Assembly (NCBI GenBank): GCA_002480565.1
Contig: DLCK01000021.1
Span: forward strand, 1-64,000
Source: Phycisphaerales bacterium UBA7800
GTDB lineage: Bacteria > Planctomycetota > Phycisphaerae > Phycisphaerales > Phycisphaeraceae
Reading direction: 5' to 3'
Length of the DNA stretch: 64,000 bases
Of the stretch, positions 54,354 through 62,531 are shown in pieces. Below the pieces are notes generated by a model. The model was given only the letters and a program-made list of their open reading frames with translations, was not told where the DNA came from and ran no database searches. The position numbers were made by a program, and so were the translations under genes. The number at the start of each line of letters is the position of its first letter. The stretch's first letter is position 1.

Positions 54354-56447
54354 ATGCTTCAGCCCACGACATGGATTGATCAGGAATCAAACAAACGCAC
54401 GAATATTAATTCATCGCTACAAGATATTGATAAAAAACACTTAACAAACTTTCAGGTTGATTTTAAAAACGGGCAATTAAACATTACAGCCCAAACCCTA
54501 AACGGGCGAAAATGGGGTTGGAATGGCATTGGATTCCAAGTCAATGAACAACTCAGTTCTGCTCAAGCATACAATCCAGAGCCTGCCAACACCGATTTTC
54601 ATCAGGTCTGGCGGACAAATCATGAATCGCTTCAGCTTGAGGAAACCCTCGTCCTGTCTATTGATCCGGACCAATATGCTGTGACTGTCAGTCGATTTCT
54701 TCAACCCCAATCTCGACTGCGAATTGATCAATTGGCCGACGGCATGTTAAACGACGAGTCCGGCTTGCTGACCTGGACATCCAACCAGCAACTGCGCATT
54801 GCCCACACCAATCATCTTCGCGTGGAACACTACCCTCGATCCCGTGCGGATTATCCTTTGCTGCGTCTGCCAGCCTATGAGCTTAAAAAATATGGCTTGG
54901 GAGAAAGCAACGATTTGCCCGTACTCTATCTGACTGATGAGGTATGCGAATACGGCTTGATGGAAGTCTCATTGATTGAACATCCGCTTCGTCGTATATG
55001 GTCCACGGAGTTGGCCGAACATATGTCTGAGGTTGGTTTCAAACACTGGCATGCCACCATGCAGCCCATCGGCAGCGACCACCTTGATCTTGATCCTAAT
55101 CAACGAACCCTCGTCAGCTGCACTGAATATCGGCTGGTTCACGACCTTTCGGTTGCAGATGCGTTTGCAGCGGCAGCGTTACAGGTTGCTCAGCAATTTC
55201 CAGCTCGTGGCAAAATCTCATCCATGCGACACGGCGCCTGTTATTGCACATGGAACTATGGCCCTGAACGTGACATTGATCACAACGCACTAATCAAACG
55301 GGCTCAGATCATTCGCAAACATTTCCCGGACGTCCATCATTTTTTAATCGACGATGGTTACCAACGTGGGCCACGGACACTCGACCCGTTTTATCCTGAC
55401 CCAGAGCAGAATATCGATCAGGACAAGTTCCCCAAAGGTATCAAAGCACTTGCCAAAGAAATTCGGGATTTGGGACTGGAACCGGGAATATGGTTTTCTC
55501 CAACGTTGAATCTAAATAGCCAGCTGGCCCGGGAACATCCGGACTGGCTTTTATTGGATGATCAAAATCGCCCCTTCTGCCTGGGGACCGACGGCTACCT
55601 GGATATGTCTGTTGAACCTGCACGAGAGTGGATGCTTAAAGTGTTGGACATGCTTTACGGCCAAGATCGCTATATAGGTTGCAAGTTGGATTTTCAATCC
55701 CAAATGTTCGAATCTGACAAAGTACGTTACCGCCAGGGGAACGGCCTGATCTGGAGAGACTGGTTTTATCAGCAGATTCGCAATCGTATTGGTAAAGAAG
55801 GCTTCTTTGAAACCTGCATTGCAATGAGTATGGGCAACCCACATTTGTCACAATGGTGTGATGGATACCGTGTCGGGGCTGACATTCAGGAAGGCACCTG
55901 GCAAAGACATGTCGATAGCGCACGATGGACGTTGCCTGTCCTGTCAATTCCTGGCAACCAAAGTCTGATGCTCAACGCTGACAGTTTCGGTTGGAACCAC
56001 GATGAGAGCATGGCTGTCAATCGCCACCGTTCAACCTGGTGCTTTATCACTGGCGGTCTATTTGAAATAGGAGGCAAGTTGGAGACCTATCCCCCACAGG
56101 CCATGGATATGTTGGCACGGGTACTAGACCAACCAGACCGTGGGCATGCTTGTCGAGTGGTGGATGATTCAGCATACACAGGCATTCCCATGCCACGCGT
56201 TTGCGTGATTAATTATCCAGTGAACAGCCGAACCGCAAAACGTGGTATTGCCAAGCATATTGCACTATTGAATTGGACGGATCAACCGCAAATGACAGGC
56301 AGCGTGTTGTCGTCATTGGGGATCAAGTCCAATGCCAACATATTCGACTTCTGGGATAACAAACCATATCCAATATCCAAAGAAGGTCTCTTTGAATTGT
56401 TACCAACGCGCGGCAGCCGTCTACTCACCGTCATGCAATCTGAATAA
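54354..56447 (+). CDS. Alpha-galactosidase-like glycoside hydrolase, GH36 type (module D)
   Basis: A 697-residue protein without a signal peptide, so presumably cytoplasmic. The N-terminal beta-sandwich is followed by the barrel: FLIDDGYQ, PGIWFSPTLNLNSQLAREHP, then KLDFQSQ with the probable nucleophile Asp446 and CDGYRVGADIQE with the probable acid/base Asp510. The 64-residue spacing agrees with GH36. It would hydrolyse alpha-galactosides, perhaps imported oligosaccharides. AGAGG stands 9 nt before the ATG. It is the only clearly intracellular sugar hydrolase in the window, and divergent from its GntR regulator. Activity on another alpha-sugar is possible. Confidence 0.88.
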   Translation: MLQPTTWIDQESNKRTNINSSLQDIDKKHLTNFQVDFKNGQLNITAQTLNGRKWGWNGIGFQVNEQLSSAQAYNPEPANTDFHQVWRTNHESLQLEETLVLSIDPDQYAVTVSRFLQPQSRLRIDQLADGMLNDESGLLTWTSNQQLRIAHTNHLRVEHYPRSRADYPLLRLPAYELKKYGLGESNDLPVLYLTDEVCEYGLMEVSLIEHPLRRIWSTELAEHMSEVGFKHWHATMQPIGSDHLDLDPNQRTLVSCTEYRLVHDLSVADAFAAAALQVAQQFPARGKISSMRHGACYCTWNYGPERDIDHNALIKRAQIIRKHFPDVHHFLIDDGYQRGPRTLDPFYPDPEQNIDQDKFPKGIKALAKEIRDLGLEPGIWFSPTLNLNSQLAREHPDWLLLDDQNRPFCLGTDGYLDMSVEPAREWMLKVLDMLYGQDRYIGCKLDFQSQMFESDKVRYRQGNGLIWRDWFYQQIRNRIGKEGFFETCIAMSMGNPHLSQWCDGYRVGADIQEGTWQRHVDSARWTLPVLSIPGNQSLMLNADSFGWNHDESMAVNRHRSTWCFITGGLFEIGGKLETYPPQAMDMLARVLDQPDRGHACRVVDDSAYTGIPMPRVCVINYPVNSRTAKRGIAKHIALLNWTDQPQMTGSVLSSLGIKSNANIFDFWDNKPYPISKEGLFELLPTRGSRLLTVMQSE

Positions 56448-56577
56448 AGCATTAATATCATCATGTCCAGTACGTGCCTGCATGGAACATAGCGTGCTCT
56501 TTCCGAGAGTCAAAAGGTTGTTTGACGGGTCAAATCCATGCAATAATCAAGTGACAATCTTCTGCGCAGTCACAGCG

Positions 56578-59500
56578 TTATAAACCCACCCGTTCACCTG
56601 CTAGACTCAGTAGACACAACACGCCAGGCGCCTGGCTTTGCATGTCGATGAAAAGTATTTTCTGATCGGGCTTGGGATTGATCCATTGCATCGTGAACAC
56701 CGACAGCTCGATACCTTGGGCAGTCGTAAAGGCATGAGCGGGTTTGGGTGCACCCTCTTTGGGTAACTGGGCAGGTACGAACCAGTCTCGAATATTTTGA
56801 TCCAACTTAATAGGCACCTCGGTGATCGAACCATCGGCATAATGAATGACATATCGCCCCAACTGCCTGCCGGATTCGTTACCGACGTACATGCACGTTT
56901 GCGTGAAGAACAGGCGCTTAAGTGTTTGACCGACTTTCATGCCGTTGACCTGTGTGGTCGTCCCCGGCCAATCGGAACTGGCAACCAGTGCGCATTGCTC
57001 CTGTACTTGAGGCAACTCAAAACAGACACCGTCAAGTGTCACCAATTGACTCAAAGCACCCAACTCACAAAGCATGATGGCACGGTCGGCATCCTTGAGA
57101 TTCTGCGCAACCTTCCAGTTGCCCGTTTGCCTCAAAGGCATATTCCATGACTGCTGGGGGAGAAGCTTCATCGACTCGACTGCTTGTATATTTACATCAT
57201 CCACAAGCAACTGGCCGACACCTTTGAAAATACCAAGGATCAATGCCACAGGTGATGGCGGCGTCTTGTCAAAGTGGATCACCATGCGACACTGTTGATA
57301 GTCACTACCAATGTCAGTTAACTGGTGAACCTTGATGATATTTTCATCGCGATTAAAGAAACTCATGTACGGGACAGCCGAATCGCCTGGATTGTTTTTT
57401 TTGAAATGAGCGGTGAACAGGTAGTCACCTGGAGCAGGAATTTTCACATCCTCAAACACATAAACGCGACCGGCACCGGAACTTTGCACCCGCATGGCAA
57501 AGCGCCCTGTCCGCGCATCACGATCCAGTTGAATACTACCCTGCGGATCAAAATCGGTCCGACGCATGGTCCATTGCGCCGCCTTACCGGCCTGTAATCC
57601 CGCCATGTCAATATCACCGGTCACATCTTCGAAACTACCATTGGCCATCAGTGGAGTCACTCCACTTTGCCTGACGTTGGTGATGACCAGTGGCTGATCA
57701 CTAATGATATAAGCCATATCACTGACGGTGCATTTGACCTGTATATCGTCCATTTTGACAGGAATCGTATGCCCCATCAGATCGACTGCTGTGATGTGGT
57801 TCTGCTTGGCCAGGACCAGGTCGTTGGCTCCGACTTCCGATCCGATGACGGTGAGAATTTTTCCATCGGTGCGTTTGAGTTGATGACGGACGGTAAATGC
57901 GGCATCACCCTCAAAGGTCAGTTTCCCTATATATTGATCACAGGCACGGACCTGATTCTGGAAGATGGCATTAACATAGTGATCGCGTGTTGGTGAGAGT
58001 GTCGCGCGATTAAAGTACATATCATAAAAGCCGAAGGTAAAGAATTTTTCAAATCCTTTTTCCATGAACCAAAGGTAAATCGCAGGCGTGAGCCAAAGAC
58101 GTTTTTCCTGATTGCTGATATTCATCCACATCTGTTCAGTTTGCCAGAACGGCATGCCGGGCTTGATGGCATGCACTGCTTTGGTCAATTCGTCCACACG
58201 ATGCATCACCTGGTAAGCATGCATATTGAATATGTCAATCGAATCACAGGCCCCCTTCTCTATCAAGTCCGTTGCCATGGCTGGGTCGCAGACACTGCCT
58301 AAACTCAAACCGCTTAGCAGCACACGTGTTTGGTCACTGACCATGCGCGATTGTTTGTAGACACGCTTGAGCATCTGAAGATATTCGTCGGTGCTACCTG
58401 AAAAGGAGGCAGGCTTGCCCGGAGGGTGGAAGTCGATTTCATTGCAGACTTCCCAGTAATGTACATCATGCTTGTATCGCTGCATCACCTTGCCTGCATA
58501 GTTTTCCCATTCATCAAAACTGCGTGGTTTCCATCTAGCGGGAACATTGGCCAGTGGATGTTGCGCCTTGTGATCTTCAGAAGGTTCGACTGCAGCCCAT
58601 CGGGGCATATTGCCTAAAAGTCCGAGTAATTGCAGATCATTGGCTTTGACTTGCTGGATCACAAGATCAGCTTTTTCCCACTGAAACTGCCCTTTGACAG
58701 GCTCAGCATTAAACCAGAGAAAAGGTTCAACGCCCCACATCCGCACCCAATGCACCCCCATTTGCTTAAGCGGCTTGGCGTCGAAGGACAGGTCGTAATG
58801 ATAGCCTAGATACTGAGCCAATTTACCATCACTGACACTGAGTTGTGGCGTGGGTATCACGGTAATATGACTGCTGTATTGTGTTACAGCCTTACCAATG
58901 GTGATGATTGTTTCCAACTGATAATGATCCGGCAAGGATGGCATCCCAGTGATAGGGATATTCGATTCGGTGAAGCCAGACATCGCTTTGATATTGAGTT
59001 TGGTACTTTGTTCACAAACCATCTCTCCGGAAGATTGGCTGACTTTGATTTGAATCTCAGCTTGCTGATCCCGATCTGACTCATTAACCAGTAACAAGGG
59101 GAAGGTCACTTCATCGCCCAAGACAAATGATTGTGTCGCCGGTGACCAGTGTGGTGTAACCGACGCATACTTTGAATGCTTATGCCAGGGCGTGACAAAA
59201 GTCTGTACGGTTTTCAAAGCGTCCTGTACCAGGAAGGTGGTATGGGTATCGACATCCAGTGATTGCTGTGCATCACGTGCAATCTGCTGATCCTCCAATT
59301 GGATACTGGATATTTTCACCGACTGTGTACGAAAGGGAGACACGCGTGCCAGATGAAAGACCGCGGGGATTGGGGAAATGGGTTGATTAAATGCAGCACT
59401 GCCGACTCGTTTACCATTGATGTAAACGCGCAATTGCTCACCCCATGAGAACGCAAAATGTACCACCTGTCCTGCATCAAATGACACATCGGAATAATGG

Positions 59501-59886
59501 ACTTTGCCATAACTCACTGGCGATGATGCATCACTGCGAACGACAAACCATATGCCCGGTTCCTTGTAGGACAGTTGGGGGAACATCAGCGTCATCAGCG
59601 AATTACCGCCGATCTCTTTGGCAGGAGTCATTTGAAACAACGGTTCCCAGTCATTACCCAACTCGCTTGAAGGTTTATCCATCAAGACTGTCATCTGCAC
59701 CGTACCCTGGTCGGCTCTAATAATCCCCGGGGCATAGCAACTGATTTTCTGTCCATCATTGTGCAACATATCTCCATCAGACTGCTTGCCCCACGACAGC
59801 GGTTCTGCAAGGCTTTCCGAGTGTGCCAGAAAATTCAAAACAATGAGCAAGCAATAAAACAAACGCACGAAGTCATTAAATTTCAT
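56578..59886 (-). CDS. Large secreted clan-A-type glycoside hydrolase with an N-terminal LamG-like domain (module E)
   Basis: A 1102-residue exported protein with a signal peptide of about 28 residues. Residues 30-215 look like a concanavalin/LamG-type jelly roll (LRVYINGKRVGSAAFN). The barrel part, about 350-640, has YWEVCNEIDFH with the probable acid/base Glu near 483 and PFWQTEQMW with the probable nucleophile near 584. Beta-sandwich domains follow, one like a CBM (about 750-890). It resembles the module A protein in plan but the binding domains differ. It lies 113 nt after a pseudopilin gene on the same strand. The substrate is not known. Confidence 0.78.
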   Translation of the reverse strand: MKFNDFVRLFYCLLIVLNFLAHSESLAEPLSWGKQSDGDMLHNDGQKISCYAPGIIRADQGTVQMTVLMDKPSSELGNDWEPLFQMTPAKEIGGNSLMTLMFPQLSYKEPGIWFVVRSDASSPVSYGKVHYSDVSFDAGQVVHFAFSWGEQLRVYINGKRVGSAAFNQPISPIPAVFHLARVSPFRTQSVKISSIQLEDQQIARDAQQSLDVDTHTTFLVQDALKTVQTFVTPWHKHSKYASVTPHWSPATQSFVLGDEVTFPLLLVNESDRDQQAEIQIKVSQSSGEMVCEQSTKLNIKAMSGFTESNIPITGMPSLPDHYQLETIITIGKAVTQYSSHITVIPTPQLSVSDGKLAQYLGYHYDLSFDAKPLKQMGVHWVRMWGVEPFLWFNAEPVKGQFQWEKADLVIQQVKANDLQLLGLLGNMPRWAAVEPSEDHKAQHPLANVPARWKPRSFDEWENYAGKVMQRYKHDVHYWEVCNEIDFHPPGKPASFSGSTDEYLQMLKRVYKQSRMVSDQTRVLLSGLSLGSVCDPAMATDLIEKGACDSIDIFNMHAYQVMHRVDELTKAVHAIKPGMPFWQTEQMWMNISNQEKRLWLTPAIYLWFMEKGFEKFFTFGFYDMYFNRATLSPTRDHYVNAIFQNQVRACDQYIGKLTFEGDAAFTVRHQLKRTDGKILTVIGSEVGANDLVLAKQNHITAVDLMGHTIPVKMDDIQVKCTVSDMAYIISDQPLVITNVRQSGVTPLMANGSFEDVTGDIDMAGLQAGKAAQWTMRRTDFDPQGSIQLDRDARTGRFAMRVQSSGAGRVYVFEDVKIPAPGDYLFTAHFKKNNPGDSAVPYMSFFNRDENIIKVHQLTDIGSDYQQCRMVIHFDKTPPSPVALILGIFKGVGQLLVDDVNIQAVESMKLLPQQSWNMPLRQTGNWKVAQNLKDADRAIMLCELGALSQLVTLDGVCFELPQVQEQCALVASSDWPGTTTQVNGMKVGQTLKRLFFTQTCMYVGNESGRQLGRYVIHYADGSITEVPIKLDQNIRDWFVPAQLPKEGAPKPAHAFTTAQGIELSVFTMQWINPKPDQKILFIDMQSQAPGVLCLLSLAGERVGL

Positions 59887-59999
59887 AAGGCATCTCTTTC
59901 ATGATTAAGAACGATCCATCTGCCATTTTTGATCGATTGACAGCGATCCTCATCAAATATTTGACAAGATCAAGACAAAGAAAAAAAACAGTATTAATT

Positions 60000-60785
60000 T
60001 CAGTTAATACCATTCCAGAAGGTATTCAGATCTTCAGGCTGGACAAAGGGAACCTCAATATCTTCACTGCGAATCGAAGCACCGTGCCCATCCCAAAATG
60101 CCACATTCATATTTTGCTGATGAGGCAGCAAGCCCTCGTTACGATATTCCCAATGTCTCAGATAAGACGTTGTCGCTTCGACACTGTATGCAGCTTCACC
60201 TGGTTTGAGAAGTTCATTGATTGGCAAAGCAAAAGACCGGATGTTGTTCCAACTGGCGTATGTAAAGCCCCGTGACTTCTCATATGTCACCGCAGCAGGA
60301 ATGTAATTATACCCGTAGGATATTCTGGCTGTCCCGGGACTGGTTGCCAATGGGAAACGTCTAATCCCCATTGTTTTGGTAACCGGACAGTGAAAGACAT
60401 TCTTATCCGCTCCAGTGTTGCCTTGAAAGTCATTTTCAGGATAAATAAAGCGATTGCTGGCATACCCCAGATAAGTCCAGATACTGTAAAAATACCAGTC
60501 CTCCTGATCAGTGACATCACCATCGTTGTTGCGATCCATAGTTGTAGGCGAGACACGGTCTTTATAGTCACCGGAATACGCGATACTGGCCATAATCAAC
60601 TGTCGTTGATTAACCGAACAGATGCTGCGTCTTGCCGACTCACGAGCAGCCCCCAGTGCGGGTAGGAGAATACTGATCAAGAGCGCAATAATGGAAATCA
60701 CCACCAGCAATTCAATGAGTGTGAAGCCAGTGCGTGACGAATCATCATCGACTACCAAAGCGTGTTGTTGTGCACAGTGGGTCAT
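60000..60785 (-). CDS. Prepilin-type protein with a canonical H-X9-DG tail (module E)
   Basis: A 261-residue pseudopilin. A 20-residue acidic leader ends TG, then FTLIELLVVISIIALLISIL; -1 is Gly. The tail HQQNMNVAFWDGHGAS is exactly H-X9-DG-H. The ATG at 60785 has AAGGAA 7 nt upstream and a perfect TATAAT 14 nt before that. It is divergent from the GntR gene at 61023 and upstream of the large glycosidase at 56578-59886, which it should be transcribed with. Confidence 0.92.
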   Translation of the reverse strand: MTHCAQQHALVVDDDSSRTGFTLIELLVVISIIALLISILLPALGAARESARRSICSVNQRQLIMASIAYSGDYKDRVSPTTMDRNNDGDVTDQEDWYFYSIWTYLGYASNRFIYPENDFQGNTGADKNVFHCPVTKTMGIRRFPLATSPGTARISYGYNYIPAAVTYEKSRGFTYASWNNIRSFALPINELLKPGEAAYSVEATTSYLRHWEYRNEGLLPHQQNMNVAFWDGHGASIRSEDIEVPFVQPEDLNTFWNGIN

Positions 60786-60858
60786 CGCATTTCCTTATTA
60801 TATCTTCAAGTCAACAGTATTAGCCTAACCACAGCCAGAAACGGCCTCGCATGACATA

Positions 60859-60872
60859 TCTATTACAATAGA
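60859..60872. promoter_or_regulatory. Candidate operator between the module E pseudopilin and GntR genes
   Basis: TCTATT-AC-AATAGA is a perfect palindrome in the 237-nt divergent spacer. Nearby, ATGACAT occurs twice (60851-60857 and 60943-60949) and TATAAT boxes occur at 60925-60930 (plus) and just before the pseudopilin (minus). No partner copy was found, so this is the weakest of the operator proposals. Confidence 0.4.
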
Positions 60873-61022
60873 ACACTTATGCTTTTATTTCCACAAAACC
60901 ATCGCATACTTTTCATTTTTGTCGTATAATTCCTGTATTGAAATGACATCACCCCTTGCATTATTCTTTATAACACCATTACACTTTTCACACAAACCAT
61001 TTACGCAATCATCAGTACCGAC

Positions 61023-62219
61023 ATGAATACCGACACCCTTGGAACCCGATTGCCCGTCTATCAACAACTGGCGATCCAAATTAAAAAACGGATCAAGCAA
61101 GGTGAATATCCTACTGGCACTCGACTGCCCACCCTGCGCGGTCTGTGTAGTGAATATGGCGCGAGTCTCAATGCCATGCAACGCGCACTTCGTGAACTCG
61201 AAGGCCAGCGCATCATAGAAAGTCGTCATGGTGTCGGCACGTGGGTCACTGAACAATCTGAATGCAACAACTCCGCACTGCTCTTTGGATTCATCCAGCC
61301 ATTCTATTCGCTGTTCTCAACGGTGGTCTATCACATACTTGAATCCACATTGGAAGACCGGGCGAATCTGTGCATCATGCGGACTTCACGCAATGATCCG
61401 GCACGAGAAAAATCAATCATTGATCAACTGCTGGCCAACCGCATCAACGGCATCCTACTCTGGCCGACGGAAAACGACCGAAACGGCGATTATCTCGCAA
61501 AGGTGGCGCAACAGGTCCCCCTGGTCATTGTCGATGACAGTGTTCCCGGACTCGACGGTCCATCCGTGGTACTGGATTATGCCAGTCTTGGGCGGGATAT
61601 CGCAACATGGATGCATGCGCATCATGCCAAGCGCATTTTGTATATCAACGATCCGCTTCCCATCTCTACCTATCGAGAACACCTGGAAAACTTTGAGAAC
61701 ACTATCAAACAACTCGGTCTTCAAAATGGGTACGAAAAAATCGATCTCCCCCTGGTGGATATGGATAATCAATTCAACAACAGTGTCGAAGATGCTTTTG
61801 TCGGCGCGTTTGCCAAACTCAATAAGCTTATTAAACGCAAACGTATTGATGCGATCTTTTGCCCGCAGTGGTCCTTCATGGCTGAGTGGCTTAATCAAAA
61901 AGACACGCCTAAACAAGCAACAGACATTCATATCCATACACTCACGTCAGACACTTTAAGCCAACGTATCAATCGCAAACTTCATCAATTGGGCTTTTTG
62001 TGTTGGCATGGCTCTGCCACTGAAATGTTAAATCGTGGCATGGACCTGCTTCAGGAAATGGCGCACACCCGCAAACCGCTGCGCATGAAAGTCCGCATCG
62101 CGTTTTCCAGTCCTAAGGACGTGCCGCATCAGCCCTCATCAAGCATACCTGCGGGAATACCCGGATACGGGCCAAGCAACTTTGAACACGCTCCAATCAA
62201 GTCAACCCATCACAAGTAA
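61023..62219 (+). CDS. GntR-type regulator with a LacI-like sensor (module E)
   Basis: A 398-residue regulator. The GntR winged helix spans about residues 8-76 (QLAIQIKKRIKQGEYPTGTR then LPTLRGLCSEYGASLNAMQR and GVGTWV). The rest is a sugar-sensor fold (LLFGFIQPFYSLFSTVVYHI at its start, then NRINGILLWPTE). A 40-residue Pro/Ser-rich tail closes it. It is divergent from the pseudopilin-glycosidase pair and convergent with the partial glycosidase at the window end. The effector is unknown. Confidence 0.9.
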   Translation: MNTDTLGTRLPVYQQLAIQIKKRIKQGEYPTGTRLPTLRGLCSEYGASLNAMQRALRELEGQRIIESRHGVGTWVTEQSECNNSALLFGFIQPFYSLFSTVVYHILESTLEDRANLCIMRTSRNDPAREKSIIDQLLANRINGILLWPTENDRNGDYLAKVAQQVPLVIVDDSVPGLDGPSVVLDYASLGRDIATWMHAHHAKRILYINDPLPISTYREHLENFENTIKQLGLQNGYEKIDLPLVDMDNQFNNSVEDAFVGAFAKLNKLIKRKRIDAIFCPQWSFMAEWLNQKDTPKQATDIHIHTLTSDTLSQRINRKLHQLGFLCWHGSATEMLNRGMDLLQEMAHTRKPLRMKVRIAFSSPKDVPHQPSSSIPAGIPGYGPSNFEHAPIKSTHHK

Positions 62220-62531
62220 TGACTCGTTCGTTTTTCGTCATCATTGCAATAGATTGCGTGCAGATTCAGTGTCTACGGGTGGCATTAAATCACTTAACAC
62301 CTTCGCATATTCCCTGGCAAGTTATATCTCATGTGGATGGTGATATCCGCTTTTCGGTGTTAAGCATTGTCGGTACCTGTCATGAGATTATCTCATTAAA
62401 TACCGAGTAGATTTTCGGGACAGGTCCACATTTTCTTACATCACTTAAGCAACATGATCAGACGAACATCAATGATTGATCTTTTGGATATCAATGACGC
62501 GTCTGAGAGTCACGGGGTCTTGTGAGTTGAA
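62220..62531. other. Intergenic spacer between convergent genes of module E
   Basis: This gap of about 310 nt holds an inverted repeat, CTTAACACC near 62294 and GGTGTTAAG near 62357. A 63-codon frame begins in a TAATG overlap with the GntR stop but has no ribosome site and no recognisable product. I see no terminator with a T-run. Confidence 0.3.

Noticed and set aside
62219..62410. 63-codon frame starting in a TAATG overlap with the GntR gene
   Set aside because: The overlap is attractive, but there is no ribosome site, no recognisable domain, and the composition looks non-coding.
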